From: Carya illinoinensis
Lineage: Eukaryota; Streptophyta; Magnoliopsida; Fagales; Juglandaceae
Direction of reading: 5' to 3'
Assembly (NCBI RefSeq): GCF_018687715.1
Contig: NC_056762.1
Coordinates: 19,709,364 to 19,773,363, forward strand
Length of the DNA: 64,000 nt
Below the pieces are notes generated by a model. That model saw nothing but the letters and a program-made list of their open reading frames with translations. It did no database searches and was not told the DNA's origin. How positions within the stretch are numbered: position 1 is the first letter of the stretch; each line of letters starts with the position of its first letter. Positions 21,129 through 32,390 of the stretch are shown here, piece after piece. Made by a program: the position numbers and the translations under genes.

Positions 21129-21247
21129 GGGTGCGATCATACCAGCACTAATGCACTGGATCCCATCAGAACTTCGCAGTTAAGCGTGCTTGGGCGAGAG
21201 TAGTACTAGGATGGGTGACCTCCTGGGAAGTCCTCGTGTTGCACCCC
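21129..21247 (+). rRNA. 5S rRNA gene 70 (S unit)
   Basis: S unit, 297 bp; C29T and C46T. Confidence 0.97.
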
Positions 21248-21425
21248 CCCTTTTTATTTTTACCGCATCTCCGGTCGGATGGACCGGAACGACAACCGGG
21301 CAATGGATTCTTAGGAAAATCGCACCGACCCCATCGCTATCAATCAGATCGCCAGTTGGCATGGGATAGGCAGGGTGCGGCTAGGTCGTAATAGGATTAT
21401 ATTAGTTTTTCGCTGGTAGCATGAT

Positions 21426-21544
21426 GGGTGCGATCATACCAGCACTAATGCACCGGATCCCATCAGAACTCCGCAGTTAAGCGTGCTTGGGCGAGAGTAG
21501 TACTAGGATGGGTGACCTCCTGGGAAGTCCTCGTGTTGCACCCC
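21426..21544 (+). rRNA. 5S rRNA gene 71 (A7 unit)
   Basis: A7 unit, 308 bp; consensus gene. Confidence 0.97.
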
Positions 21545-21733
21545 CCCTTTTAATTTTTACCGCATCTCTGGTCGGATGGACCGGAACGAGAACCAGGGAA
21601 TGGATTTTTAGGAAAATCGCACCGACCCCATCGCGTAGCAATGGGTATCGGTCAGATCGCCGGTTGGCATGAGATAGGCAGGGTGCGGCTAGGTCGTAAT
21701 AGGATTATATTAGTTTTTCGCTGGTAGCATGAT

Positions 21734-21852
21734 GGGTGCGATCATACCAGCACTAATGCACCGGATCCCATCAGAACTCCGCAGTTAAGCGTGCTTGGGC
21801 GAGAGTAGTACTAGGATGGGTGACCTCCTGGGAAGTCCTCGTGTTGCACCCC
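21734..21852 (+). rRNA. 5S rRNA gene 72 (S unit)
   Basis: S unit, 297 bp; consensus gene. Confidence 0.97.
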
Positions 21853-22030
21853 CCCTTTTTATTTTTACCGCATCTCCGGTCGGATGGACCGGAACGACAA
21901 CCGGGCAATGGATTCTTAGGAAAATCGCACCGACCCCATCGCTATCAATCAGATCGCCAGTTGGCATGGGATAGGCAGGGTGCGGCTAGGTCGTAATAGG
22001 ATTATATTAGTTTTTCGCTGGTAGCATGAT

Positions 22031-22149
22031 GGGTGCGATCATACCAGCACTAATGCACCGGATCCCATCAGAACTCCGCAGTTAAGCGTGCTTGGGCGAG
22101 AGTAGTACTAGGATGGGTGACCTCCTGGGAAGTCCTCGTGTTGCACCCC
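22031..22149 (+). rRNA. 5S rRNA gene 73 (A6 unit)
   Basis: A6 unit, 307 bp; consensus gene. Confidence 0.97.
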
Positions 22150-22337
22150 CCTTTTAATTTTTACCGCATCTCTGGTCGGATGGACCGGAACGAGAACCAG
22201 GGAATGGATTTTTAGGAAAATCGCACCGACCCCATCGCGTAGCAATGGGTATCGGTCAGATCGCCGGTTGGCATGAGATAGGCAGGGTGCGGCTAGGTCG
22301 TAATAGGATTATATTAGTTTTTCGCTGGTAGCATGAT

Positions 22338-22456
22338 GGGTGCGATCATACCAGCACTAATGCACCGGATCCCATCAGAACTCCGCAGTTAAGCGCGCTT
22401 GGGCGAGAGTAGTACTAGGATGGGTGACCTCCTGGGAAGTCCTCGTGTTGCACCCC
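22338..22456 (+). rRNA. 5S rRNA gene 74 (D unit)
   Basis: D unit, 308 bp, GCAATTGG variant; T59C. Confidence 0.97.
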
Positions 22457-22645
22457 CCCTTTTTATTTTTACCGCATCTCCGGTCGGATGGACCGGAACG
22501 ACAACCGGGCAATGGATTCTTAGGAAAATCGCACCGACCCCATCGCGTAGCAATTGGTATCGATCAGATCGCCGGTTGGCATGGGATAGGCATGGTGCGG
22601 CTAGGTCGTAATAGGATTATATTAGTTTTTCGCTGGTAGCATGAT

Positions 22646-22764
22646 GGGTGCGATCATAGCGGCACTAATGCACCGGATCCCATCAGAACTCCGCAGTTAA
22701 GCGTGCTTGGGCGAGAGTAGTACTAGGATGGGTGACCTCCTGGGAAGTCCTCGTGTTGCACCCC
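22646..22764 (+). rRNA. 5S rRNA gene 75 (S unit)
   Basis: S unit, 297 bp; C14G and A16G. Confidence 0.97.
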
Positions 22765-22942
22765 CCCTTTTTATTTTTACCGCATCTCCGGTCGGATGGA
22801 CCGGAACGACAACCGGGCAATGGATTCTTAGGAAAATCGCACCGACCCCATCGCTATCAATCAGATCGCCGGTTGGCATGGGATAGGCAGGGTGCGGCTA
22901 GGTCGTAATAGGATTATATTAGTTTTTCGCTGGTAGCATGAT

Positions 22943-23061
22943 GGGTGCGATCATACCAGCACTAATGCACCGGATCCCATCAGAACTCCGCAGTTAAGCG
23001 TGCTTGGGCGAGAGTAGTACTAGGATGGGTGACCTCCTGGGAAGTCCTCGTGTTGCACCCC
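22943..23061 (+). rRNA. 5S rRNA gene 76 (A7 unit)
   Basis: A7 unit, 308 bp; consensus gene. Confidence 0.97.
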
Positions 23062-23250
23062 CCCTTTTAATTTTTACCGCATCTCTGGTCGGATGGACCG
23101 GAACGAGAACCAGGGAATGGATTTTTAGGAAAATCGCACCGACCCCATCGCGTAGCAATGGGTATCGGTCAGATCGCCGGTTGGCATGAGATAGGCAGGG
23201 TGCGGCTAGGTCGTAATAGGATTATATTAGTTTTTCGCTGGTAGCATGAT

Positions 23251-23369
23251 GGGTGCGATCATACCAGCACTAATGCACTGGATCCCATCAGAACTTCGCA
23301 GTTAAGCGTGCTTGGGCGAGAGTAGTACTAGGATGGGTGACCTCCTGGGAAGTCCTCGTGTTGCACCCC
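23251..23369 (+). rRNA. 5S rRNA gene 77 (S unit)
   Basis: S unit, 297 bp; C29T and C46T. Confidence 0.97.
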
Positions 23370-23547
23370 CCCTTTTTATTTTTACCGCATCTCCGGTCGG
23401 ATGGACCGGAACGACAACCGGGCAATGGATTCTTAGGAAAATCGCACCGACCCCATCGCTATCAATCAGATCGCCAGTTGGCATGGGATAGGCAGGGTGC
23501 GGCTAGGTCGTAATAGGATTATATTAGTTTTTCGCTGGTAGCATGAT

Positions 23548-23666
23548 GGGTGCGATCATACCAGCACTAATGCACCGGATCCCATCAGAACTCCGCAGTT
23601 AAGCGTGCTTGGGCGAGAGTAGTACTAGGATGGGTGACCTCCTGGGAAGTCCTCGTGTTGCACCCC
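23548..23666 (+). rRNA. 5S rRNA gene 78 (A7 unit)
   Basis: A7 unit, 308 bp; consensus gene. Confidence 0.97.
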
Positions 23667-23855
23667 CCCTTTTAATTTTTACCGCATCTCTGGTCGGATG
23701 GACCGGAACGAGAACCAGGGAATGGATTTTTAGGAAAATCGCACCGACCCCATCGCGTAGCAATGGGTATCGGTCAGATCGCCGGTTGGCATGAGATAGG
23801 CAGGGTGCGGCTAGGTCGTAATAGGATTATATTAGTTTTTCGCTGGTAGCATGAT

Positions 23856-23974
23856 GGGTGCGATCATACCAGCACTAATGCACTGGATCCCATCAGAACT
23901 TCGCAGTTAAGCGTGCTTGGGCGAGAGTAGTACTAGGATGGGTGACCTCCTGGGAAGTCCTCGTGTTGCACCCC
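23856..23974 (+). rRNA. 5S rRNA gene 79 (S unit)
   Basis: S unit, 297 bp; C29T and C46T. Confidence 0.97.
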
Positions 23975-24152
23975 CCCTTTTTATTTTTACCGCATCTCCG
24001 GTCGGATGGACCGGAACGACAACCGGGCAATGGATTCTTAGGAAAATCGCACCGACCCCATCGCTATCAATCAGATCGCCAGTTGGCATGGGATAGGCAG
24101 GGTGCGGCTAGGTCGTAATAGGATTATATTAGTTTTTCGCTGGTAGCATGAT

Positions 24153-24271
24153 GGGTGCGATCATACCAGCACTAATGCACCGGATCCCATCAGAACTCCG
24201 CAGTTAAGCGTGCTTGGGCGAGAGTAGTACTAGGATGGGTGACCTCCTGGGAAGTCCTCGTGTTGCACCCC
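24153..24271 (+). rRNA. 5S rRNA gene 80 (A7 unit)
   Basis: A7 unit, 308 bp; consensus gene. Confidence 0.97.
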
Positions 24272-24460
24272 CCCTTTTAATTTTTACCGCATCTCTGGTC
24301 GGATGGACCGGAACGAGAACCAGGGAATGGATTTTTAGGAAAATCGCACCGACCCCATCGCGTAGCAATGGGTATCGGTCAGATCGCCGGTTGGCATGAG
24401 ATAGGCAGGGTGCGGCTAGGTCGTAATAGGATTATATTAGTTTTTCGCTGGTAGCATGAT

Positions 24461-24579
24461 GTGTGCGATCATACCAGCACTAATGCACCGGATCCCATCA
24501 GAACTCCGCAGTTAAGCGCGCTTGGGCGAGAGTAGTACTAGGATGGGTGACCTCCTGGGAAGTCCTCGTGTTGCACCCC
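24461..24579 (+). rRNA. 5S rRNA gene 81 (D unit)
   Basis: D unit, 308 bp; T59C plus private G2T (24462), which breaks the second pair of helix I. Confidence 0.94.
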
Positions 24580-24768
24580 CCCTTTTTATTTTTACCGCAT
24601 CTCCGGTCGGATGGACCGGAACGACAACCGGGCAATGGATTCTTAGGAAAATCGCACCGACCCCATCGCGTAGCAATGGGTATCGATCAGATCGCCGGTT
24701 GGCATGGGATAGGCATGGTGCGGCTAGGTCGTAATAGGATTATATTAGTTTTTCGCTGGTAGCATGAT

Positions 24769-24887
24769 GGGTGCGATCATAGCGGCACTAATGCACCGGA
24801 TCCCATCAGAACTCCGCAGTTAAGCGTGCTTGGGCGAGAGTAGTACTAGGATGGGTGACCTCCTGGGAAGTCCTCGTGTTGCACCCC
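24769..24887 (+). rRNA. 5S rRNA gene 82 (S unit)
   Basis: S unit, 297 bp; C14G and A16G. Confidence 0.97.
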
Positions 24888-25065
24888 CCCTTTTTATTTT
24901 TACCGCATCTCCGGTCGGATGGACCGGAACGACAACCGGGCAATGGATTCTTAGGAAAATCGCACCGACCCCATCGCTATCAATCAGATCGCCGGTTGGC
25001 ATGGGATAGGCAGGGTGCGGCTAGGTCGTAATAGGATTATATTAGTTTTTCGCTGGTAGCATGAT

Positions 25066-25184
25066 GGGTGCGATCATACCAGCACTAATGCACCGGATCC
25101 CATCAGAACTCCGCAGTTAAGCGTGCTTGGGCGAGAGTAGTACTAGGATGGGTGACCTCCTGGGAAGTCCTCGTGTTGCACCCC
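25066..25184 (+). rRNA. 5S rRNA gene 83 (A7 unit)
   Basis: A7 unit, 308 bp; consensus gene. The spacer ends with C to T at 25359. Confidence 0.97.
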
Positions 25185-25373
25185 CCCTTTTAATTTTTAC
25201 CGCATCTCTGGTCGGATGGACCGGAACGAGAACCAGGGAATGGATTTTTAGGAAAATCGCACCGACCCCATCGCGTAGCAATGGGTATCGGTCAGATCGC
25301 CGGTTGGCATGAGATAGGCAGGGTGCGGCTAGGTCGTAATAGGATTATATTAGTTTTTTGCTGGTAGCATGAT

Positions 25374-25492
25374 GGGTGCGATCATACCAGCACTAATGCA
25401 CTGGATCCCATCAGAACTTCGCAGTTAAGCGTGCTTGGGCGAGAGTAGTACTAGGATGGGTGACCTCCTGGGAAGTCCTCGTGTTGCACCCC
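25374..25492 (+). rRNA. 5S rRNA gene 84 (D/A mosaic unit)
   Basis: 308 bp; D-type spacer through ATCGATCAG, then A-type ATGAGATAG. C29T and C46T; C to T at -15. Confidence 0.97.
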
Positions 25493-25681
25493 CCCTTTTT
25501 ATTTTTACCGCATCTCCGGTCGGATGGACCGGAACGACAACCGGGCAATGGATTCTTAGGAAAATCGCACCGACCCCATCGCGTAGCAATGGGTATCGAT
25601 CAGATCGCCGGTTGGCATGAGATAGGCAGGGTGCGGCTAGGTCGTAATAGGATTATATTAGTTTTTCGCTGGTAGCATGAT

Positions 25682-25800
25682 GGGTGCGATCATACCAGCA
25701 CTAATGCACCGGATCCCATCAGAACTCCGCAGTTAAGCGTGCTTGGGCGAGAGTAGTACTAGGATGGGTGACCTCCTGGGAAGTCCTCGTGTTGCACCCC
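25682..25800 (+). rRNA. 5S rRNA gene 85 (D unit)
   Basis: D unit, 308 bp; consensus gene. Confidence 0.97.
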
Positions 25801-25989
25801 CCCTTTTTATTTTTACCGCATCTCCGGTCGGATGGACCGGAACGACAACCGGGCAATGGATTCTTAGGAAAATCGCACCGACCCCATCGCGTAGCAATGG
25901 GTATCGATCAGATCGCCGGTTGGCATGGGATAGGCATGGTGCGGCTAGGTCGTAATAGGATTATATTAGTTTTTCGCTGGTAGCATGAT

Positions 25990-26108
25990 GGGTGCGATCA
26001 TACCAGCACTAATGCACCGGATCCCATCAGAACTCCGCAGTTAAGCGTGCTTGGGCGAGAGTAGTACTAGGATGGGTGACCTCCTGGGAAGTCCTCGTGT
26101 TGCACCCC
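25990..26108 (+). rRNA. 5S rRNA gene 86 (D unit)
   Basis: D unit, 308 bp; consensus gene. Confidence 0.97.
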
Positions 26109-26297
26109 CCCTTTTTATTTTTACCGCATCTCCGGTCGGATGGACCGGAACGACAACCGGGCAATGGATTCTTAGGAAAATCGCACCGACCCCATCGCGT
26201 AGCAATGGGTATCGATCAGATCGCCGGTTGGCATGGGATAGGCATGGTGCGGCTAGGTCGTAATAGGATTATATTAGTTTTTCGCTGGTAGCATGAT

Positions 26298-26416
26298 GGG
26301 TGCGATCATACCAGCACTAATGCACCGGATCCCATCAGAACTCCGCAGTTAAGCGTGCTTGGGCGAGAGTAGTACTAGGATGGGTGACCTCCTGGGAAGT
26401 CCTCGTGTTGCACCCC
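26298..26416 (+). rRNA. 5S rRNA gene 87 (A7 unit)
   Basis: A7 unit, 308 bp; consensus gene. Confidence 0.97.
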
Positions 26417-26605
26417 CCCTTTTAATTTTTACCGCATCTCTGGTCGGATGGACCGGAACGAGAACCAGGGAATGGATTTTTAGGAAAATCGCACCGACCC
26501 CATCGCGTAGCAATGGGTATCGGTCAGATCGCCGGTTGGCATGAGATAGGCAGGGTGCGGCTAGGTCGTAATAGGATTATATTAGTTTTTTGCTGGTAGC
26601 ATGAT

Positions 26606-26724
26606 GGGTGCGATCATACCAGCACTAATGCACTGGATCCCATCAGAACTTCGCAGTTAAGCGTGCTTGGGCGAGAGTAGTACTAGGATGGGTGACCTCC
26701 TGGGAAGTCCTCGTGTTGCACCCC
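26606..26724 (+). rRNA. 5S rRNA gene 88 (S unit)
   Basis: S unit, 297 bp; C29T and C46T; C to T at -15. Confidence 0.97.
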
Positions 26725-26902
26725 CCCTTTTTATTTTTACCGCATCTCCGGTCGGATGGACCGGAACGACAACCGGGCAATGGATTCTTAGGAAAATCGC
26801 ACCGACCCCATCGCTATCAATCAGATCGCCAGTTGGCATGGGATAGGCAGGGTGCGGCTAGGTCGTAATAGGATTATATTAGTTTTTCGCTGGTAGCATG
26901 AT

Positions 26903-27021
26903 GGGTGCGATCATACCAGCACTAATGCACCGGATCCCATCAGAACTCCGCAGTTAAGCGTGCTTGGGCGAGAGTAGTACTAGGATGGGTGACCTCCTGG
27001 GAAGTCCTCGTGTTGCACCCC
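26903..27021 (+). rRNA. 5S rRNA gene 89 (D unit)
   Basis: D unit, 308 bp; consensus gene. Confidence 0.97.
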
Positions 27022-27210
27022 CCCTTTTTATTTTTACCGCATCTCCGGTCGGATGGACCGGAACGACAACCGGGCAATGGATTCTTAGGAAAATCGCACC
27101 GACCCCATCGCGTAGCAATGGGTATCGATCAGATCGCCGGTTGGCATGGGATAGGCATGGTGCGGCTAGGTCGTAATAGGATTATATTAGTTTTTCGCTG
27201 GTAGCATGAT

Positions 27211-27329
27211 GGGTGCGATCATACCAGCACTAATGCACCGGATCCCATCAGAACTCCGCAGTTAAGCGTGCTTGGGCGAGAGTAGTACTAGGATGGGTGA
27301 CCTCCTGGGAAGTCCTCGTGTTGCACCCC
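27211..27329 (+). rRNA. 5S rRNA gene 90 (A7 unit)
   Basis: A7 unit, 308 bp; consensus gene. Confidence 0.97.
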
Positions 27330-27518
27330 CCCTTTTAATTTTTACCGCATCTCTGGTCGGATGGACCGGAACGAGAACCAGGGAATGGATTTTTAGGAAA
27401 ATCGCACCGACCCCATCGCGTAGCAATGGGTATCGGTCAGATCGCCGGTTGGCATGAGATAGGCAGGGTGCGGCTAGGTCGTAATAGGATTATATTAGTT
27501 TTTTGCTGGTAGCATGAT

Positions 27519-27637
27519 GGGTGCGATCATACCAGCACTAATGCACTGGATCCCATCAGAACTTCGCAGTTAAGCGTGCTTGGGCGAGAGTAGTACTAGG
27601 ATGGGTGACCTCCTGGGAAGTCCTCGTGTTGCACCCC
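27519..27637 (+). rRNA. 5S rRNA gene 91 (S unit)
   Basis: S unit, 297 bp; C29T and C46T; C to T at -15. Confidence 0.97.
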
Positions 27638-27815
27638 CCCTTTTTATTTTTACCGCATCTCCGGTCGGATGGACCGGAACGACAACCGGGCAATGGATTC
27701 TTAGGAAAATCGCACCGACCCCATCGCTATCAATCAGATCGCCAGTTGGCATGGGATAGGCAGGGTGCGGCTAGGTCGTAATAGGATTATATTAGTTTTT
27801 CGCTGGTAGCATGAT

Positions 27816-27934
27816 GGGTGCGATCATACCAGCACTAATGCACCGGATCCCATCAGAACTCCGCAGTTAAGCGTGCTTGGGCGAGAGTAGTACTAGGATG
27901 GGTGACCTCCTGGGAAGTCCTCGTGTTGCACCCC
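27816..27934 (+). rRNA. 5S rRNA gene 92 (D unit)
   Basis: D unit, 308 bp; consensus gene. Confidence 0.97.
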
Positions 27935-28123
27935 CCCTTTTTATTTTTACCGCATCTCCGGTCGGATGGACCGGAACGACAACCGGGCAATGGATTCTTA
28001 GGAAAATCGCACCGACCCCATCGCGTAGCAATGGGTATCGATCAGATCGCCGGTTGGCATGGGATAGGCATGGTGCGGCTAGGTCGTAATAGGATTATAT
28101 TAGTTTTTCGCTGGTAGCATGAT

Positions 28124-28242
28124 GGGTGCGATCATACCAGCACTAATGCACCGGATCCCATCAGAACTCCGCAGTTAAGCGTGCTTGGGCGAGAGTAGTA
28201 CTAGGATGGGTGACCTCCTGGGAAGTCCTCGTGTTGCACCCC
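28124..28242 (+). rRNA. 5S rRNA gene 93 (S unit)
   Basis: S unit, 297 bp, GCGGGTAGG variant; consensus gene. Confidence 0.97.
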
Positions 28243-28420
28243 CCCTTTTTATTTTTACCGCATCTCCGGTCGGATGGACCGGAACGACAACCGGGCAATG
28301 GATTCTTAGGAAAATCGCACCGACCCCATCGCTATCAATCAGATCGCCAGTTGGCATGGGATAGGCAGGGTGCGGGTAGGTCGTAATAGGATTATATTAG
28401 TTTTTCGCTGGTAGCATGAT

Positions 28421-28539
28421 GGGTGCGATCATACCAGCACTAATGCACCGGATCCCATCAGAACTCCGCAGTTAAGCGTGCTTGGGCGAGAGTAGTACTA
28501 GGATGGGTGACCTCCTGGGAAGTCCTCGTGTTGCACCCC
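28421..28539 (+). rRNA. 5S rRNA gene 94 (A6 unit)
   Basis: A6 unit, 307 bp; consensus gene. Confidence 0.97.
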
Positions 28540-28727
28540 CCTTTTAATTTTTACCGCATCTCTGGTCGGATGGACCGGAACGAGAACCAGGGAATGGATT
28601 TTTAGGAAAATCGCACCGACCCCATCGCGTAGCAATGGGTATCGGTCAGATCGCCGGTTGGCATGAGATAGGCAGGGTGCGGCTAGGTCGTAATAGGATT
28701 ATATTAGTTTTTCGCTGGTAGCATGAT

Positions 28728-28846
28728 GGGTGCGATCATACCAGCACTAATGCACCGGATCCCATCAGAACTCCGCAGTTAAGCGCGCTTGGGCGAGAGT
28801 AGTACTAGGATGGGTGACCTCCTGGGAAGTCCTCGTGTTGCACCCC
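28728..28846 (+). rRNA. 5S rRNA gene 95 (D unit)
   Basis: D unit, 308 bp; T59C. Confidence 0.97.
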
Positions 28847-29035
28847 CCCTTTTTATTTTTACCGCATCTCCGGTCGGATGGACCGGAACGACAACCGGGC
28901 AATGGATTCTTAGGAAAATCGCACCGACCCCATCGCGTAGCAATGGGTATCGATCAGATCGCCGGTTGGCATGGGATAGGCATGGTGCGGCTAGGTCGTA
29001 ATAGGATTATATTAGTTTTTCGCTGGTAGCATGAT

Positions 29036-29154
29036 GGGTGCGATCATAGCAGCACTAATGCACCGGATCCCATCAGAACTCCGCAGTTAAGCGTGCTTGG
29101 GCGAGAGTAGTACTAGGATGGGTGACCTCCTGGGAAGTCCTCGTGTTGCACCCC
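29036..29154 (+). rRNA. 5S rRNA gene 96 (S unit)
   Basis: S unit, 297 bp; C14G. Confidence 0.97.
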
Positions 29155-29332
29155 CCCTTTTTATTTTTACCGCATCTCCGGTCGGATGGACCGGAACGAC
29201 AACCGGGCAATGGATTCTTAGGAAAATCGCACCGACCCCATCGCTATCAATCAGATCGCCGGTTGGCATGGGATAGGCAGGGTGCGGCTAGGTCGTAATA
29301 GGATTATATTAGTTTTTCGCTGGTAGCATGAT

Positions 29333-29451
29333 GGGTGCGATCATACCAGCACTAATGCACCGGATCCCATCAGAACTCCGCAGTTAAGCGTGCTTGGGCG
29401 AGAGTAGTACTAGGATGGGTGACCTCCTGGGAAGTCCTCGTGTTGCACCCC
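29333..29451 (+). rRNA. 5S rRNA gene 97 (A7 unit)
   Basis: A7 unit, 308 bp; consensus gene. Confidence 0.97.
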
Positions 29452-29640
29452 CCCTTTTAATTTTTACCGCATCTCTGGTCGGATGGACCGGAACGAGAAC
29501 CAGGGAATGGATTTTTAGGAAAATCGCACCGACCCCATCGCGTAGCAATGGGTATCGGTCAGATCGCCGGTTGGCATGAGATAGGCAGGGTGCGGCTAGG
29601 TCGTAATAGGATTATATTAGTTTTTCGCTGGTAGCATGAT

Positions 29641-29759
29641 GGGTGCGATCATACCAGCACTAATGCACTGGATCCCATCAGAACTCCGCAGTTAAGCGTG
29701 CTTGGGCGAGAGTAGTACTAGGATGGGTGACCTCCTGGGAAGTCCTCGTGTTGCACCCC
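29641..29759 (+). rRNA. 5S rRNA gene 98 (D unit)
   Basis: D unit, 308 bp; C29T. Confidence 0.97.
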
Positions 29760-29948
29760 CCCTTTTTATTTTTACCGCATCTCCGGTCGGATGGACCGGA
29801 ACGACAACCGGGCAATGGATTCTTAGGAAAATCGCACCGACCCCATCGCGTAGCAATGGGTATCGATCAGATCGCCGGTTGGCATGGGATAGGCATGGTG
29901 CGGCTAGGTCGTAATAGGATTATATTAGTTTTTCGCTGGTAGCATGAT

Positions 29949-30067
29949 GGGTGCGATCATACCTGCACTAATGCACCGGATCCCATCAGAACTCTGCAGT
30001 TAAGCGTGCTTGGGCGAGAGTAGTACTAGGATGGGTGACCTCCTGGGAAGTCCTCGTGTTGCACCCC
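29949..30067 (+). rRNA. 5S rRNA gene 99 (D unit)
   Basis: D unit, 308 bp, GCGATGG variant; A16T and private C47T (29995). Confidence 0.96.
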
Positions 30068-30256
30068 CCCTTTTTATTTTTACCGCATCTCCGGTCGGAT
30101 GGACCGGAACGACAACCGGGCAATGGATTCTTAGGAAAATCGCACCGACCCCATCGCGTAGCGATGGGTATCGATCAGATCGCCGGTTGGCATGGGATAG
30201 GCATGGTGCGGCTAGGTCGTAATAGGATTATATTAGTTTTTCGCTGGTAGCATGAT

Positions 30257-30375
30257 GGGTGCGATCATACCAGCACTAATGCACCGGATCCCATCAGAAC
30301 TCCGCAGTTAAGCGTGCTTGGGCGAGAGTAGTACTAGGATGGGTGACCTCCTGGGAAGTCCTCGTGTTGCACCCC
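30257..30375 (+). rRNA. 5S rRNA gene 100 (S unit)
   Basis: S unit, 297 bp, CACCAACCC variant; consensus gene. Confidence 0.97.
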
Positions 30376-30553
30376 CCCTTTTTATTTTTACCGCATCTCC
30401 GGTCGGATGGACCGGAACGACAACCGGGCAATGGATTCTTAGGAAAATCGCACCAACCCCATCGCTATCAATCAGATCGCCAGTTGGCATGGGATAGGCA
30501 GGGTGCGGCTAGGTCGTAATAGGATTATATTAGTTTTTCGCTGGTAGCATGAT

Positions 30554-30672
30554 GGGTGCGATCATACCAGCACTAATGCACCGGATCCCATCAGAACTCC
30601 GCAGTTAAGCGTGCTTGGGCGAGAGTAGTACTAGGATGGGTGACCTCCTGGGAAGTCCTCGTGTTGCACCCC
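30554..30672 (+). rRNA. 5S rRNA gene 101 (A7 unit)
   Basis: A7 unit, 308 bp; consensus gene. Confidence 0.97.
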
Positions 30673-30861
30673 CCCTTTTAATTTTTACCGCATCTCTGGT
30701 CGGATGGACCGGAACGAGAACCAGGGAATGGATTTTTAGGAAAATCGCACCGACCCCATCGCGTAGCAATGGGTATCGGTCAGATCGCCGGTTGGCATGA
30801 GATAGGCAGGGTGCGGCTAGGTCGTAATAGGATTATATTAGTTTTTCGCTGGTAGCATGAT

Positions 30862-30980
30862 GGGTGCGATCATACCAGCACTAATGCACCGGATCCCATC
30901 AGAACTCCGCAGTTAAGCGTGCTTGGGCGAGAGTAGTACTAGGATGGGTGACCTCCTGGGAAGTCCTCGTGTTGCACCCC
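30862..30980 (+). rRNA. 5S rRNA gene 102 (V unit)
   Basis: V unit, 308 bp; consensus gene. Confidence 0.97.
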
Positions 30981-31169
30981 CCCTTTTTATTTTTACCGTA
31001 TCTCCGGTCGGATGGACCGGAACGAGAACCGGGCAATGGATTCTTAGGAAAATCGCACCGACCCCATCGCGTAGCAATGGGTATCGATCTGATCGCCGGT
31101 TGGCATGGGATAGGCAGGGTGCGGCTAGGTCGTAATAGGATTATATTAGTTTTTCGCTGGTAGCATGAT

Positions 31170-31288
31170 GGGTGCGATCATACCAGCACTAATGCACCGG
31201 ATCCCATCAGAACTCCGCAGTTAAGCGTGCTTGGGCGAGAGTAGTACTAGGATGGGTGACCTCCTGGGAAGTCCTCGTGTTGCACCCC
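31170..31288 (+). rRNA. 5S rRNA gene 103 (F unit)
   Basis: F unit, 308 bp; consensus gene. Confidence 0.97.
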
Positions 31289-31477
31289 CCTTTTTTATTT
31301 TTACCGCATCTCCGGTCGGATGGACCGGAACGAGAACCGGGCAATGGATTCTTAGGAAAATCGCACCGACCCCATCGCGTAGCAATGGGTATCGATCAGA
31401 TCGCCGGTTGGCATGGGATAGGCAGGGTGCGGCTAGGTCGTAATAGGATTATATTAGTTTTTCGCTGGTAGCATGAT

Positions 31478-31596
31478 GGGTGCGATCATACCAGCACTAA
31501 TGCACCGGATCCCATCAGAACTCCGCAGTTAAGCGTGCTTGGGCGAGAGTAGTACTAGGATGGGTGACCTCCTGGGAAGTCCTCGTGTTGCACCCC
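31478..31596 (+). rRNA. 5S rRNA gene 104 (A7 unit)
   Basis: A7 unit, 308 bp, carrying the GCGATGG marker usual in D units; consensus gene. Confidence 0.97.
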
Positions 31597-31785
31597 CCCT
31601 TTTAATTTTTACCGCATCTCTGGTCGGATGGACCGGAACGAGAACCAGGGAATGGATTTTTAGGAAAATCGCACCGACCCCATCGCGTAGCGATGGGTAT
31701 CGGTCAGATCGCCGGTTGGCATGAGATAGGCAGGGTGCGGCTAGGTCGTAATAGGATTATATTAGTTTTTCGCTGGTAGCATGAT

Positions 31786-31904
31786 GGGTGCGATCATACC
31801 AGCACTAATGCACTGGATCCCATCAGAACTTCGCAGTTAAGCGTGCTTGGGCGAGAGTAGTACTAGGATGGGTGACCTCCTGGGAAGTCCTCGTGTTGCA
31901 CCCC
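31786..31904 (+). rRNA. 5S rRNA gene 105 (S unit)
   Basis: S unit, 297 bp; C29T and C46T. Confidence 0.97.
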
Positions 31905-32082
31905 CCCTTTTTATTTTTACCGCATCTCCGGTCGGATGGACCGGAACGACAACCGGGCAATGGATTCTTAGGAAAATCGCACCGACCCCATCGCTATCAA
32001 TCAGATCGCCAGTTGGCATGGGATAGGCAGGGTGCGGCTAGGTCGTAATAGGATTATATTAGTTTTTCGCTGGTAGCATGAT

Positions 32083-32201
32083 GGGTGCGATCATACCAGC
32101 ACTAATGCACCGGATCCCATCAGAACTCCGCAGTTAAGCGTGCTTGGGCGAGAGTAGTACTAGGATGGGTGACCTCCTGGGAAGTCCTCGTGTTGCACCC
32201 C
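32083..32201 (+). rRNA. 5S rRNA gene 106 (A7 unit)
   Basis: A7 unit, 308 bp; consensus gene. Confidence 0.97.
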
Positions 32202-32390
32202 CCCTTTTAATTTTTACCGCATCTCTGGTCGGATGGACCGGAACGAGAACCAGGGAATGGATTTTTAGGAAAATCGCACCGACCCCATCGCGTAGCAATG
32301 GGTATCGGTCAGATCGCCGGTTGGCATGAGATAGGCAGGGTGCGGCTAGGTCGTAATAGGATTATATTAGTTTTTCGCTGGTAGCATGAT

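Larger units (their letters stand above)
19909..22030 (+). repeat. 7-unit tandem duplication, copy 1 (units 66-72)
   Basis: The order A6 D S A7 S A7 S spans 2122 bp and is followed by a second copy. The D unit in each carries GCAATTGG and the next gene C14G plus A16G. Confidence 0.9.
22031..24152 (+). repeat. 7-unit tandem duplication, copy 2 (units 73-79)
   Basis: This is the second copy at an offset of 2122 bp. The last S gene (unit 79) carries C29T and C46T, which its partner (unit 72) lacks, so the right junction is mosaic. Confidence 0.88.
26298..27210 (+). repeat. nested 3-unit duplication, copy 1 (units 87-89)
   Basis: This A7-S-D trimer of 913 bp is repeated directly. Both copies carry the -15 C to T change and C29T plus C46T in the S gene. 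Confidence 0.9.
27211..28123 (+). repeat. nested 3-unit duplication, copy 2 (units 90-92)
   Basis: This is the second A7-S-D trimer. The other large block has only one such trimer (45794-46706). Confidence 0.9.
24461..31477 (+). repeat. large block, copy 1 (units 81-103)
   Basis: This 7017 bp block corresponds to 43957-50060. The offset is 19496 bp for units 81-89 and 18583 bp for units 93-103; the 913 bp change equals units 90-92, an internal tandem duplication. Confidence 0.9.
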
